A stretch of 64,000 nt of DNA from Cymbidium sinense (Eukaryota; Streptophyta; Magnoliopsida; Asparagales; Orchidaceae): positions 145,697,643 through 145,761,642 of the forward strand of contig CM038217.1 in assembly GCA_021442155.1 (NCBI GenBank), read 5' to 3'. Shown piece after piece: positions 54,458 to 64,000 of the stretch; the first letter of the stretch is position 1; each line of letters starts with the position of its first letter. The position numbers were made by a program, and so were the translations under genes. The notes below the pieces were generated by a model that saw only the letters and a program-made list of their open reading frames with translations, was not told the origin of the DNA and did no database searches.

Positions 54458-57400
54458 CAATTATAAATCATATTTTCATTGAATACAATATCTAATAATT
54501 ATTCATGAACTATTATTTTTTGTAATTAGTTCAACTTCAATCATACATGTGTATGTAGCGGATTTCAAATACATGCCATTATTTTTTCTTCTCTTTTTTT
54601 CAGGTGCATGAATCACAATTGTGATATGTTGATTAGAAAAATTATAATACTCTTTAATATCCAAAGCTATAATTAAAGCCTTATGAATGATTCATGGTAA
54701 CATTTATTTCTTGCTTAAAGCCTTTAGCATAACAAATAATAATAATATGAAAGTCCAAAGATAAGTAATATTTAGTTACAAGAGCCATAAAATTTGCATT
54801 ACTCAAACACTCCATATTTATCATATTTACAATCCTTAAATTTATGATTTAGGTAATTTCTTTATTCACTAAATATTAAGTTTTACTCTTTTAAGTCTGA
54901 TTTATATTAGTTCATGATGACTTGATAGCAGCACTTAAGAATTCGATAGATTATGTATGTTAAATAAAACCTTTAAATTATTGCATAGAATGTTAAAAAA
55001 AAATGAACCTCATGATGACCACATTATATTCATTTCAAAGATTAAACCATAATTTATTCTGTTTTGTTTAAATTGCATTTAAAATTTTTTTTTGTCTTAA
55101 TTAATATGTCCTTCATTAAATTAATATGATGATTTAAGTATAAGCTTAATATTGCTAATGCAACTTGAATGATGCAACATATAAAAATAGTAAATACTAG
55201 GATTCACAAATCAAAAACCACCAAATATCCAAAAATCTACTTTTTTGGTGCAAATTAAATTATATGAGAATTATAACCCAAGTGATAATGCAATAATTGA
55301 ATAAATTACAAGAAATTAAAATCATGCAAAATCCAGCAATTAAAAATTTTTACCGAAAAATAATAAATATAGTTTAATCAAATTTGAGCAAATCACCAAC
55401 TCTAACAACTTAATATAAATTATTTAGAAGAAACTAGAAGAGAGGAGATTGCCAAAACAATGGAAATTTATACCTCATGTCAGTTCAAGTAGTGACTACT
55501 TTCGAAATTAGGTAGTTGCACACTTTCACCGCTCCCGATGGATTTACACATCCAACATATTCAAAAGATTGAAATTGAAACAAAAAAATTATTAAATTCA
55601 TGAACAATAATTATATCTTTGGAATCTATTTATAGATTAACACTACCATTGCCGGTCCCAAGTCCGGATGCAAAAAGTGGAGGGTTGCGTTAGGTAGTCG
55701 ACAGCCAGCGTAAAATTTGTCGAAATAATCATGACATGAATCATTTAAATCATTGTGTTAATGCTTGTCCCACAGGCGACATTTGTATGGCTGATGAAAA
55801 TGTATGTAGAGCGTGCATCGGTGTGTTAAATAAGCAAGGGTTCCCACATTTTGCCTTATGTTAAGAAAGGTAGAGGTAGACCTAAAAAGACTTGGTTAAG
55901 ATGTATAAATAATGATCTTAGTATACTTGAATTAGATGAGAATTTGACACATAATAGGACACAATGGAGACGAAGGATTCATGTAGCCGACCCCACCTAG
56001 TGGGATTAAGGCTTGTTGTTGTTGTTGTTGTGAATCTATTTATAGATTTCTCCTCTCGAATTTAGTAGAGGGTTGGTATCACATCAGCTTATTTCAATTC
56101 CAAGTAATCTCAGAATTTAAACTTTATTCCATCAAATTTTCAAGTTTTGGGCATATAGAAATTAGTGGAGAAGGCAAACCATGTAGCAATAATCTTGAGG
56201 AATTATGGCATATGGAATTCTCCGGTTACATAATGCAAAACCGCAAGCTACGGAGGTCAGAAATGCACAAATTGCGTTTATTAAAAAAAGAGCTGAAACA
56301 GGAACCATTAAAACAGAACTGCATGACATCTTCTTCAGTGCTGCATTTACATTACAACATATACATTTTAATCGATTTCTTACCTTTTTTTGGGTCTTGA
56401 TACTAATTTTTTGGTGATTGCTAATATTTGCTTTATCATTCTAGCCTGACTTGACATATGGCGAGGATGAGGATATTACAGAAAGCATCCATACGTTAGA
56501 GGAGAAACTCAACGAACAGGTATAAATTTCACTATGCAACAATATTTTCTCCAAATTTTTTCTTGCCTCCTTAGTCATTTGTTAATCTTTTTGATTTGAT
56601 TATATTGATTACTGTTATACTTAAAGCATAAAGCATGCACATTTCATTTTCATGTTTTCGGAGTAAACATTGCCAAGTAGGTACACCATGTCTTTAATCT
56701 CATTCCATTCATATGTTCCGATGCACCACCCCAGCCACAAGAAAATAGAAAAGAGGAAAAAAAAATGAAAACTTCCTCATTATAAATATAGTTCTCACCG
56801 TGGTTTAACTTTTTTACTTAATGTTAGGCCTTCTTTGATGGTTTGACAGGCTGCTAACCGGAAAAGCCTGCTTTCTAAGTTAGAGAAGGCTGTTATGGAT
56901 GCCAGAGAACTTCAACAAAGGTAGGATTTATCATCACCAGTTCATTTTTCTTTGACGGAGGACTGAAGGACATGTTTAAGTGAACAAAATATTACAGACT
57001 TCTTTGCTCTTATGACTTGTATTTCAGTGCATAAGATTTTCCACTGCATTTTTTGAACTCTTCTTTTAACTGATTGCAACTCACTTTTGGCTCTTAGGAG
57101 AGTGGAGTGGTTGGCAATGGATCATCTTGTACAGATAGCTTATGACAGATATATGGTAATTTCTTTTGCTGTTGTTTATCAAAGTGACTCCAGTACTTTC
57201 TACCGTCTATTTTTATTGTAGTATATGGTTTTATACTTGTTAATTTTTTGGGTACATTAGTGGTTATTCTTCCCAAGTTATCAACACTTTGTTGAAGGGA
57301 AATCCCTCAAACTTAGTAAAAAAAGCATGAATCACAATTTGTTTTTTTATTACGATTTCATTATTTCATTGTAAAAGCTTTTATTCTCCCTCAACACATG

Positions 57401-60400
57401 ATATGTGGCCTCTTCAAATTTTTGTGGCAATCTTCGTTTCTGTATTTCCTTTTAATTCAGAAAAATGTGTGAACAACAAGTCCTTCAGTGCATTGCTGGT
57501 CAAAATGCAGAAAGTACATGTTCAGTGCAATGTTGGTCGAACTCTTATGATTGTGGTCAAATATAAGTTTGGGCCTTTTTTCACGTCTGGTTAAGGATGT
57601 GAATTTCCTCTGCAGGGAAAGTGTTGAGTTAATTGACATTTTTTCTAGGGTTTATCAACATTATTTCTAGTTAAATGAGTTCTTTGACTTAGCTGTATCT
57701 TACAGGCTTCCCATTCTTCTCCTTATTACTGTGGGGCATCATACAGTACACTGACTCTACCATTTTTTTTCTTTGAACAATGGCATAGTACACTGATTTA
57801 TTTGCATTATCAATGAATGAATTAAAAAAAAAGGGGTTGGGGGCAGGGGCGGGGTGGTGTATGTAATTTATACTAATTAAGATGGTATGGAATTTATAGA
57901 GTGAATGTCTTTAGATGGTATGTAATTTATACTAATTAAGTAATTATATCGCTTCTGATATTATTAGCAGAACTCAAATGAGTTCGTCTTATATGTTCAT
58001 TTTTATTTCTGAAAATATTTATTTATTTAAAATTTTTTATAGTTCGTCACTTTAATGCTCACCTATTCAGTTATTTGTATTTTAAGTGCCCTCTTGATTA
58101 TTTAGATGGATTTTGTTTTCATATTGCTTTTACATTGCCTTTGATCTACAGATAAATCTATTTTCTACTTCTTGCTTTTTTTTAATATACTCATTAAGTT
58201 TGGATTTTTTTTCTTTAATTTCATAATATAAAAGAGGGTTGTGTCATTACTAGCTGATACCTTGCTAATTATTTTTCTCTGTTCTTCTATGCTTGTTAGG
58301 CATGCTGGGGTCCTAATGCTTCTGGAACCAAGAATGTGAACAAACTTGCTAAACATGCTACCATGGCTTTTGTGAGGCGAACATTAGCAAAATTTCGGAA
58401 GTTTGAAGAGACTGGTATTAGCTGCTTCAATCAGCCCATGTTCAGGGATATATTTTCTTCTGCTGCTTCCCGTAGCAGCAATTCACAAACTATAGACGTT
58501 CCTCCTAATGGTGAGCCCGCTAACCAGTTTGTCTCTGCACATAATTTGGCAGTGTTTCACAATATTTTTTATTTTTATTTGGTCTCATTTACCGTTGTTC
58601 TTTGATGAAACCTCATTGTTGATCCTGGTTTCTGATCCAAATTAGACTATTGAGGATTTTTTGTATATTTATTTGCAATTGTTTGATGAAACAAATAATA
58701 TTTGTTTAGTGCTAGGGTGTTCTCATAAATGGTGTATTACAATATAGCCCAATTAAGTGGACAAGGATATGAGGATGGTGTTGTTAGCAATTTGTATTGA
58801 ATTTAGTGAGAAATTGGCAAAAGTTTGATTGGTTATAATTTTTAAGTGATGCGTGGCGGAAAGGGGGCAAATGGTTGACCAAGTTTAAAACTATGATTGG
58901 AAGAATAATAAATATTGCAAATGTGCAAGTAGGGAAAGAAAAATCAAGGTTGGGGATTATAAGATTGTGAAACTTAACCATAGAAATTCAGTTGGGATAA
59001 CAGTGAATAAAGTTAAGATGGTGATTGCTTGCAAAAATAATTGATGAGTAGTTTATACAATTAGCATCTATGCCCCTTAAATTGGGTTATATGAAATTTG
59101 GGAAAAAATTTAAATTTTGTAATTAATTGGATGGTCCTATAATGTTTGTATGCTAAACGAGATAATTATCACTGTTGGCTTCCACAGGCATGAAAGTTTT
59201 AGTAGAATGTGTTATAAGATTCATGACAAGCGTGAAACATTAAAGCAAATCTGATGGAAGTTATTTTTGAAATCCAGTAATATCTCATCTTGCAACAGTG
59301 AAAACAAAACTTGAAGCAAGCTGTTTAATCACAAATATGTTGTTTTGAATTTGGAAGGAAAAAAATAACTTTTCAAATATTTTTAGGCTATTTAAGAGAA
59401 AAGTGACTACAAATTAGATTACTAGAGATGCATGCATACTTATTTACATCTCCTTAGCACTCCAACTAGAACCTATGAAATATTCATAAAATAAATTTCA
59501 AATACTTGGGATAAGGCATTAAATAATTATCATTATGAGATGTGTGCTTGTTTTTCACTACATATGATATTAAATTTGAGCATATACACATCTATACAGT
59601 GCATGCCACTACTTGGGTATCTCGTATGCATTATTCAATCTTCTGGCATCGAAATTGTTCAGAGAGCCTGCCTTTTTTTTTTTTTTTTTTTTTTTGCGCT
59701 GTTGATTTAGCAAATTTTGTTTATGGAGTATGCATTTTAACTCAGTAGAATACTGATAACCTTACATCTTTACAGATCACAACACATTTATGGCTTCACA
59801 AACCACTAGAAAAGCAGAGACACATCCTAAACGTTCTAATGCTTCTCAAGAGCACTCATTCAACGATGATGACCCTTGGTCCAATCAAGCAAAAAAGAAA
59901 GAGGTGTTTCTTGATGATGTTGCTGGAAGTACGGTTGTTCCCTCTTCAAGAACTCCAGCTCTTACAAATTCTCTGGTCAGTGGTGCAAAGGGAAAGAGGA
60001 GCGAGAGAGATAGGGATACTAAAGGGCATAACCGAGACTCGGTATTTAAGAATGGCACAACAGCAAAGATTGGTCGACCAGCTACATCCAGTGGTGCCAA
60101 GGGCGAAAGGAAGAACAAATCAAAGCCAAAGATCAAGACAACCCAACTATCTGCTTCTGTGAATGTCCTTCATGGCAAGAATACTGAAATGCTAGCTGCC
60201 GGTTCGTCACTTGCTCCTAAATCATCGGGATTTGGTGGTGGGGATACCGAAAAGAAAGATAGTTCGAGCTCTGTCCAGGATTCTGGGACGCATGTCGTTG
60301 ACTTGAGTAACCTTCCACTCCCGGACATCGATGTCAGTGATTTTGGCGGCCAAGGTCAGGATATTGCCTCATGGTTGAATTTTGAGGATGAAGGATTGCA

Positions 60401-60470
60401 AGACAATGGCGACTATATGGGTCTTGAAATTCCTATGGATGATCTCTCTGATGTTCACATGATGGTATAA
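36064..60470 (+). CDS. Plant-specific nuclear protein with ADA3-like region, likely SAGA subunit (15 coding exons, 1303 aa)
   Basis: Coding exons by hand: 36064-36476, 39215-39464, 40137-40438, 40562-40735, 41051-41794, 41900-41994, 42132-42191, 42514-42602, 42695-42760, 46026-46634, 56445-56519, 56850-56920, 57098-57155, 58300-58510, 59776-60470. All have GT/AG borders, phases agree and the sum is 3912 nt (1303 codons plus stop). The N-terminus (MAANGRFDLSLSRSDGP, then SGSFREG), the central SSPPVGQWAVQRPKKFSR, the acidic DDQEELLTAATAAL (about 662-675) followed by LWKQLEPVFSFISS, and the last residues GLEIPMDDLSDVHMMV match the family of Arabidopsis At2g19390/At4g29790. From memory, these are plant-specific core subunits (SCS) of the SAGA histone acetyltransferase complex. 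Residues about 920-1045 (LILELSEIGLYPE, a helical Glu/Lys-rich stretch, RRVEWLAMDHLVQIAYDRYM, then FVRRTLAKF) look like ADA3. The protein is Ser/Lys-rich, with basic clusters (KKRS, RKRAAS) suiting the nucleus. I am sure of the family, less of which paralogue. Confidence 0.9.
37449..38374 (+). mobile_element. 5'-truncated RTE-type LINE in intron 2
   Basis: This is the C-terminal part of LINE ORF2. At 37730-37927 it reads SECFRYLGSIVQSDGEIDGD and then LKWRNASGLLCDRKV, followed by a decayed TMLYGTECW stretch, and it ends CCACATAGTGGGATAAAGG then TTTGTTGTTGTTG. GAATAAGC flanks it at 37441-37448 and 38375-38382, a short target-site duplication. Multiple stops make it dead. It lies in the same orientation as the host gene. 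Confidence 0.85.
38671..38835 (+). mobile_element. Au-like SINE in intron 2
   Basis: The sequence shows the layout I recall for plant Au SINEs: a tRNA-like head with TGGTTGTCTC and a B-box-like GGATTCAAACCATGG (38720s-38730s), then GTACATATGCCCTCCC, then CACTGGGTTG and a short T run at the end. It is diverged. I could not run a consensus alignment. Confidence 0.6.
38836..39214. other. Remainder of intron 2
   Basis: T-rich intron end with a good polypyrimidine tract and TTTCAG acceptor at 39214. The ORF at 39002-39220 crosses the splice site and is not a gene. Confidence 0.5.
42309..42475 (+). mobile_element. Au-like SINE filling half of intron 8
   Basis: GGTTGCCTCCATTGTAATCT, then GAAAACAGCTTCTTGCTAAA, GCATGGGTGCAGCTGTGTA, TTCCCGAG and GAGCCTCGTGTACTCC follow the Au SINE order, with mutations. 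The intron is 322 bp (42192-42513), so the SINE is about half of it. Confidence 0.6.
43037..45861 (+). mobile_element. RTE-type LINE in intron 10, nearly complete but decayed
   Basis: An endonuclease segment lies at 43260-43700 (VGVKANEIDSLG, IINVISVYAPQVSLNKVQK, a DLNRHIG remnant). An RT segment lies at 44500-45491, with NYRGIKLMCH, GSALSPYLFALVI, the catalytic FFADDIPLVDKS (about 45081-45116) and YLGSIVQNDGE. A C-terminal stretch at 45460-45696 reads LGVAEMRMLRWMSDFTYRDK-like text. The tail is CATGTAGTGGGATAAAGG and TTTGTTGTTG. TCAATAGATATGAG (43023-43036) and TCAACAGATGTGAG (45862-45875) form a 14-bp target-site duplication with two mismatches. Many stops make it inactive. It is on the same strand as the host gene. 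Confidence 0.85.
45862..46075 (+). repeat. Tandem duplication of the intron 10 / exon 11 junction
   Basis: GTGAGCTCTTTTTCATTTTCAG then GTTGATCACTTCACAGTGTC (45871-45912) is a diverged copy of ATGAGCTCTGTTTC..CAG then GTTGATCATAAGTTCGTCAC (about 46004-46045). The copy upstream of the LINE (GGGGACAATTTGTACTGATA, about 43005-43024) pairs with GGGGACATTTTGTAGTGCTA near 45974. The upstream copy therefore existed before the LINE split it. The exon-like text in it is out of frame compared with exon 11. Confidence 0.75.
48357..48556 (+). mobile_element. 200-bp 3' end of an RTE LINE with 17-bp TSD
   Basis: The text GGTAGAGGTAGACCTAAAAA.. and the tail CCACTTAGTGGGACAAAGG then CTTGTTGTTGTT mark the RTE 3' end. 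TCTCACTTTAGTCATTG occurs intact on both sides (48340-48356 and 48557-48573), so this is a clean 5'-truncated insertion. Confidence 0.9.
50080..50560. repeat. Dispersed repeat copy 1 in intron 11
   Basis: About 50140-50520 is similar, with gaps, to 55290-55640 plus 56049-56080. Shared words include AGAAACTAGA, AAAATCA(T/C)(G/A)CAAAATC and the ACATCCAA..GATTGAAAT stretch. The family is unknown to me; it could be an LTR pair or two copies of a nonautonomous element. Confidence 0.4.
50711..52680. mobile_element. Possible LTR or other retroelement remnant in intron 11
   Basis: TGTCACACCTCGGGTTC at 50713 resembles the start of some chromovirus-type LTRs. The far end (52430-52600) holds a purine-rich, GC-richer stretch with (GAA)n and GGTTTC..AGAGGAGGGGC, as LTR leaders read in reverse often do. 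No target-site duplication or coding remnant was found, so the class and limits are guesses. Confidence 0.25.
54195..54407. repeat. Fold-back element with about 86-bp arms
   Basis: GGTTAGATATTA..GCTCAGTTTTTGCT..TTTGATTCTTTTATAAGTATGGGCTTAGGTTCATGAAAATA (54195-54280, abridged) is reverse-complemented at 54320-54407 with few mismatches, leaving a 39-base loop. It is followed by (AT)n at 54422-54456. It may be a MITE-like fold-back or a recent inverted duplication; no coding potential. Confidence 0.85.
55230..56200. repeat. Dispersed repeat copy 2, interrupted by a short RTE element
   Basis: This matches copy 1 at about 50080-50560 with substantial divergence. The RTE-derived insertion at 55639-56031 sits inside it, since GAATCTATTTATAGATT is present on both sides. 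Confidence 0.4.
55639..56031 (+). mobile_element. 393-bp short RTE derivative carrying a separate head and the RTE tail, 17-bp TSD
   Basis: GAATCTATTTATAGATT flanks it perfectly at 55622-55638 and 56032-56048. The first 215 bases (ATTGCCGGTCCCAAGTCCGG.. GGGTTGCGTTAGGTAGTCGA.. GGGTTCCCACATTTTGCC) are not LINE ORF2. I recognise them as resembling the 5' region of plant RTE LINEs. They are joined at about 55853 to the ORF2 3' end (TTATGTTAAGAAAGGTAGAG) and the tail CCACCTAGTGGGATTAAGG then CTTGTTG(TTG)n. It is therefore an internally deleted or SINE-like element, not a simple 5' truncation. Confidence 0.8.
57859..57940. repeat. Short direct repeat in intron 14
   Basis: GTATGTAATTTATACTAATT, continuing AAG, occurs at 57859-57881 and 57918-57940, a 59-base period. 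It is preceded by a G-rich run (GGGGTTGGGGGCAGGGGCGG at about 57834-57853). It lies in intron 14 (57156-58299), which otherwise holds nothing recognisable. Confidence 0.7.
58835..59110 (+). mobile_element. Possible LINE endonuclease remnant in intron 15
   Basis: Frames through here give a weak echo of the LINE endonuclease region: GATGCGTGGCGGAAAGGGGG, a NSVGITVNK-like stretch near 58985, and ISIYAPLN near 59064, in the same order as in RTE LINEs (NGVGIIVDK, ISAYAPQ). No tail or target-site duplication was found. A 24-base T run sits at about 59671-59694 in the same intron. Confidence 0.35.
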
Positions 60471-60920
60471 GTTTGGTAATCCTTGTACAGTTTTTTTGGC
60501 AATAGATACTCTATAACCATATACTCTGACACTGGTATAGACAAGCCTTTTGAGTTGTCCATAGATTCTTTCAGGACAAAATTTCTTATCTCCATTCTCT
60601 ACTGTGAGGAATACTTGATCACCGTTCATCACACTTTAAGATTTGAGCAGAAGACATGATGGACTGCGATCTATCATTCCCTATGGAAGGGGCAGTTTTC
60701 TATAGAAATTTTGTTCATTCGTTGATGAACTTTTGGCTTGCTTACATATATACCATAGAGATTGACTTCGACTGTAAATATCTTTTGATCGGTGTAAAGG
60801 CATATTTGTAATAGCTGAGTCCGTGCGAGTATAGGTTATCCCTGTTTTGACATCTTTGTGGAAGGCTACTGTACCAATTGTATATACATTCATTTATCAA
60901 TAAAAATGCCAATTTTCTTG
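60471..60920 (+). terminator. 3' UTR and poly(A) signal of the ADA3-like gene
   Basis: After the TAA stop at 60468-60470, a canonical AATAAA lies at 60899-60904, following TGTATATACATTCATT, so cleavage is expected around 60920. The 430-bp 3' UTR is transposon-free. The minus-strand ORFs here are incidental. Confidence 0.6.
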
Positions 60921-61623
60921 TCCTAGTAGTGTTTTTGAGGTGGAGTGCGTTTATGTTGGAGATGTGATATAGTTTAGGTTTTTTTTTATTTGATTTTATC
61001 TGATATTAATGTTGCTTAAATAAAATTGTGCTAAGTGTTATCTCTTGCTAATGGTAGGAGATTATGTTTGAAGCCTTACTATTATCTCCATGTCTAGAGT
61101 GAAAGAAGAATTATGTAAGATGTCACCACATTTGTTGCTTAAGATAAATGGTCTTCTATAGTGTAAGTTTATGGCAGCATCATCAAATAGTAGCTTCAAG
61201 GTTAGATTGGAGTAGGCCAAAGTTGGACCTTTTGATTTTTAACAAATAATGGATATTGATGAAAGTTCAAGTCACACCTTCTTAACGAGGGAGGCTCGAT
61301 ATCAACTCAACATTGTTGCTACAATATGATTGATGTAGATCATAACTAAATTACAATATATATATACCCTATAATAGACCTACTCACGTAATAAGGACTC
61401 CTAAGGCATGATGGGTCTTGAATATCTGCAGATTTTTTCTGCTTTTCGTGGATGAATAAAGCACAATTTATATTAAACTAACTTTTAAGTTCCATGAGCT
61501 CATATAAATTACTTAGTAAATAAATTTTCTGAATACTTATCAATTAAACTGATTATCATCCAAAGATTTGAGGTTAAACTTTAAAGATTGTATTTGAAAA
61601 ATCAATTGGAAAAGTTGAGAAGA

Positions 61624-61696
<73 letters not shown>

Positions 61697-64000
61697 AAGT
61701 AAATGATCATATTTGCATAAATTGGAGACATAATTGCCATTAGTATTTCTAGTCAAAAGATAGGTTGGAGCCAAGCCTCCATCTTTGCTATTTGAGCCAT
61801 GATAAGAGGTGGTTATTGGCCGTAATGATACCACTATTTTCATTAAGAAAGTGAAGAGATTATTGTTGGCTCCAGTAGTAAAATCAAGGAGGCCATGGGG
61901 GTCCCTTATCTTAATTCTGTTCAGAATAAGATTTGTTATAGTTAGCATAGCACGAAAGCTTTGCTCATAAGCTTTTTTACAATATATAATCAGCTTTGGC
62001 TAAAAAAAAGATCAGGATTTTGTCGCTTTTTGCAAATTCATAATTGGTTAATTTTCCCAAGAGCGCCACAAAACGAACACTCTCAATTTTAGACTTAAAC
62101 TTAAAACTATTCAGCTAAAATGACATTTCAATTCTTTGAAGTTTGATTTGATTATACTCAAAAAGGTTTACCATCTTTAGCACTTAAGGAATGCCATTTC
62201 TTTATTAGTTATACACATAGCAAATAATTACACTCAATAGACATAATATTGTTGAAATTAAACAGTACTGTTGTCTATTCTGAAACGTTTGAAATATTAA
62301 TCGAATCACCACACACTCATAAAGTGTCAGCTGACATCCGGCTTGGCACTGTTCTTATTCTTTCACACTTAACAGGCTATTTTGTATACTTTATCATGTA
62401 AATATTTGAAAGAAATTTAGCCACACAGTTCTTATACATTTACATAACTAACATTTAAAATTTAATATTTATAAATACAATATTTTTTTCTAAGCTTAAG
62501 AAGATACATTTTCTTTCAAAAAATTAATAAAGATGTTTTTTTTATATAAATTAATTTTTTTTTGTAAATATTAATGTTTGGATTTTAGATATATAAATAT
62601 AAAAGAATTGTGTGATATGTATGTAAATACCCCAACATTTTAAGTAAATTTCAGTCTAATTTAAGATGTAAGTTTGTTTCAAGAGCTTAGAATCTGTTTG
62701 GGCCAGTTGTAATTTTTTGAAAAACTAATTATAAGTTGGTTTGAAGAAAGTATTTTGTATGTATTATAAATACTTTTTTTTGAAAAATTCAAGTAATTTT
62801 CTGATAGTCGTCATACTCTAACAATTCTAGTTCTCAAAATAATTTTTTCATCACAAAACTTTTTAAAAAGTAGTCAAATGAAATTGTTTTGATTTCTAGC
62901 TGCTTTTTGAAAAAAATAAAGTAGTTAGAAAGCTATCTCAAACGCACCCTTAGATATTACTCTAAGTTTATACTTAAATGCAAATCATAGGGTGTTCATA
63001 TCCTTTCATTCTTGATAGACTACATGCAATTTTGCTATTGCTTTTGCATCCAATTTTATTTTAAATAAACATATATGCTAAAGAATAATAGAGAATAGTT
63101 CATTTTGGAATGTGCTCTTCTATTTTTGAGATTATAAAATTTAGAAATAAAAAAAAAATCTTTTCATTCAAGGACTTCTAACCCTGGAATTCTTGAACAA
63201 TAGTCTTTTTATATCTATTTTTTTAATTTTAGAGCTTAAAGGAGGATAATGTAATTTTAAAATAGATTTGAAGGATAGTGATCACTCAAGATGTCATAAA
63301 ACTAGTAAGTTCTTTTCAAAATCATTTTTAAAAGATATTTTATAGTCAATAAGCAAACACGGTTTTCACGCCAAGAAAGTGTATCTACTTATGGTCAACA
63401 AGCTTTTAATATTCAATACAATAGGGCTATCTGGGCCGTATTGTGAATTGCCCACTTATTTGATGAAGATATTTTATATAGTTCAGTAGTTGGTTTGTTT
63501 TGAAAAAGAGAGAGAGAGCGAGAGAGAGTGATCACTCAATTCTTTCTATTTTAATGAAATTCAATTCAATAATAAAAATCTGGGAACTTCATAAGTGAAT
63601 TCATGAAATTATTTTAAAAATAGCTTAAGTGGTTGTTTGGTTAAAAAGTGAGATAAAGTAAATTAAATTTAAGAGTTTTAATTTTTTTTTTGAATTTCAC
63701 ATGTTGTGAAGTAAAATTTCAAAGTGATGTAATGCATTTGAAATTCATCAAAATGTTAAATTTTGATGTATTTGAAATTTATCCAGATTTAGGTGAATTC
63801 TAAATACACTGTCCAATATAAAGTCACTCCGTTAGCCATCACCGTCCCATTGTCTATCGTCATTATCTGCCACCATTAAAAACCTTCAAAATATTTTGCA
63901 TTACATTTATTTTATCAAATAAAAAAAAAACAAACTCATATATTTGTAGAATTTTTAACCAAATAATCTAAATTAATCTAAATATGCTGTATTTTTTTAG
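60921..64000. other. AT-rich intergenic DNA, no gene
   Basis: I find no ORF with family resemblance, no RNA gene and no classifiable element. (AT)n at 61627-61694 explains the two minus-strand ORFs rich in Ile-Tyr. A GA-rich tract lies at about 63507-63528. The rest is unremarkable AT-rich sequence. Confidence 0.6.
61627..61694. repeat. (AT)n microsatellite
   Basis: An uninterrupted run of AT dinucleotides, about 34 units. Confidence 0.95.

Larger units (their letters stand above)
46635..56444. other. Intron 11 (9.8 kb), largest intron of the gene
   Basis: It runs from the donor GTG|GTAAGT to the acceptor ATTCTAG|CCTGAC, phase 0. It holds LINE fragments, a fold-back, repeats and microsatellites listed separately, including (GAA)n at 52475-52502. 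ORFs such as 48916-49317 (133 codons, hydrophobic, T-rich) have no family resemblance and lie in intron sequence. I saw no missed coding exon: the protein reads directly from LYPEVEPV to PDLTYGEDED. Confidence 0.75.

Noticed and set aside
56205..56417. Overlapping ORFs just upstream of exon 12
   Set aside because: Charged residues (KKELKQEP) looked exon-like, but the acceptor at 56444 joins exon 11 to exon 12 in phase with the expected family sequence, and no donor closes the ORF sensibly.
59839..60162. Alternative-frame ORFs overlapping the last coding exon
   Set aside because: They are shadows of the real frame, which carries the conserved C-terminus and stop.
61540..61948. Minus-strand ORFs of 66 and 124 codons
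   Set aside because: Both run through the (AT)n microsatellite and consist of Ile-Tyr repeats.

Overview
This is a gene-poor, AT-rich, transposon-filled stretch of a flowering-plant nuclear genome. Spliced introns with GT/AG borders, plant LTR retrotransposons, RTE-type LINEs with a GTTGTTG tail and an Au-like SINE all point there. The repeat families remind me of palms or another monocot, but I cannot test that. Only one intact gene is present. No bacterial features, tRNA or rRNA genes, or CRISPR arrays were seen.

Region 1 (1-28953) is one degenerate Ty3/gypsy retrotransposon of the Tat/Ogre lineage on the + strand. Its LTRs are unusually long: at least 7.0 kb is shared by both copies (1268-8292 and 21958-28953), and the 5' LTR runs off the left edge. 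Each LTR contains a large imperfect inverted repeat. After the LTR come a primer-binding site, a 2 kb leader built from about 19 diverged hairpin units, decayed gag, protease, RT (with a 344-bp tandem duplication), RNase H, a second archaeal-type RNase H and integrase. A 2.3 kb 3' UTR of diverged tandem repeats follows. The 3' LTR has lost its start and the polypurine tract.

Region 2 (28954-34600) starts with an inverted, diverged copy of the core of the same LTR family (to about 33010). Non-coding DNA follows, with a TATA box and a 21-bp tandem repeat near 33590-33683 that may be the promoter of an unclassified retroelement.

Region 3 (34636-60920) is a single + strand gene with one leader exon and 15 coding exons. 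The exons I mapped by hand keep phase throughout and give 1303 codons plus stop. The product matches a plant-specific nuclear family with an ADA3-like C-terminal region, recalled as SAGA histone acetyltransferase subunits (Arabidopsis At2g19390/At4g29790 type). Its introns hold several RTE LINE copies, most with target-site duplications, two Au-like SINEs, a fold-back element, a pair of dispersed repeats, and a duplicated splice-acceptor segment that was later interrupted by a LINE.

Region 4 (60920-64000) is AT-rich intergenic DNA with microsatellites and no gene I can support.
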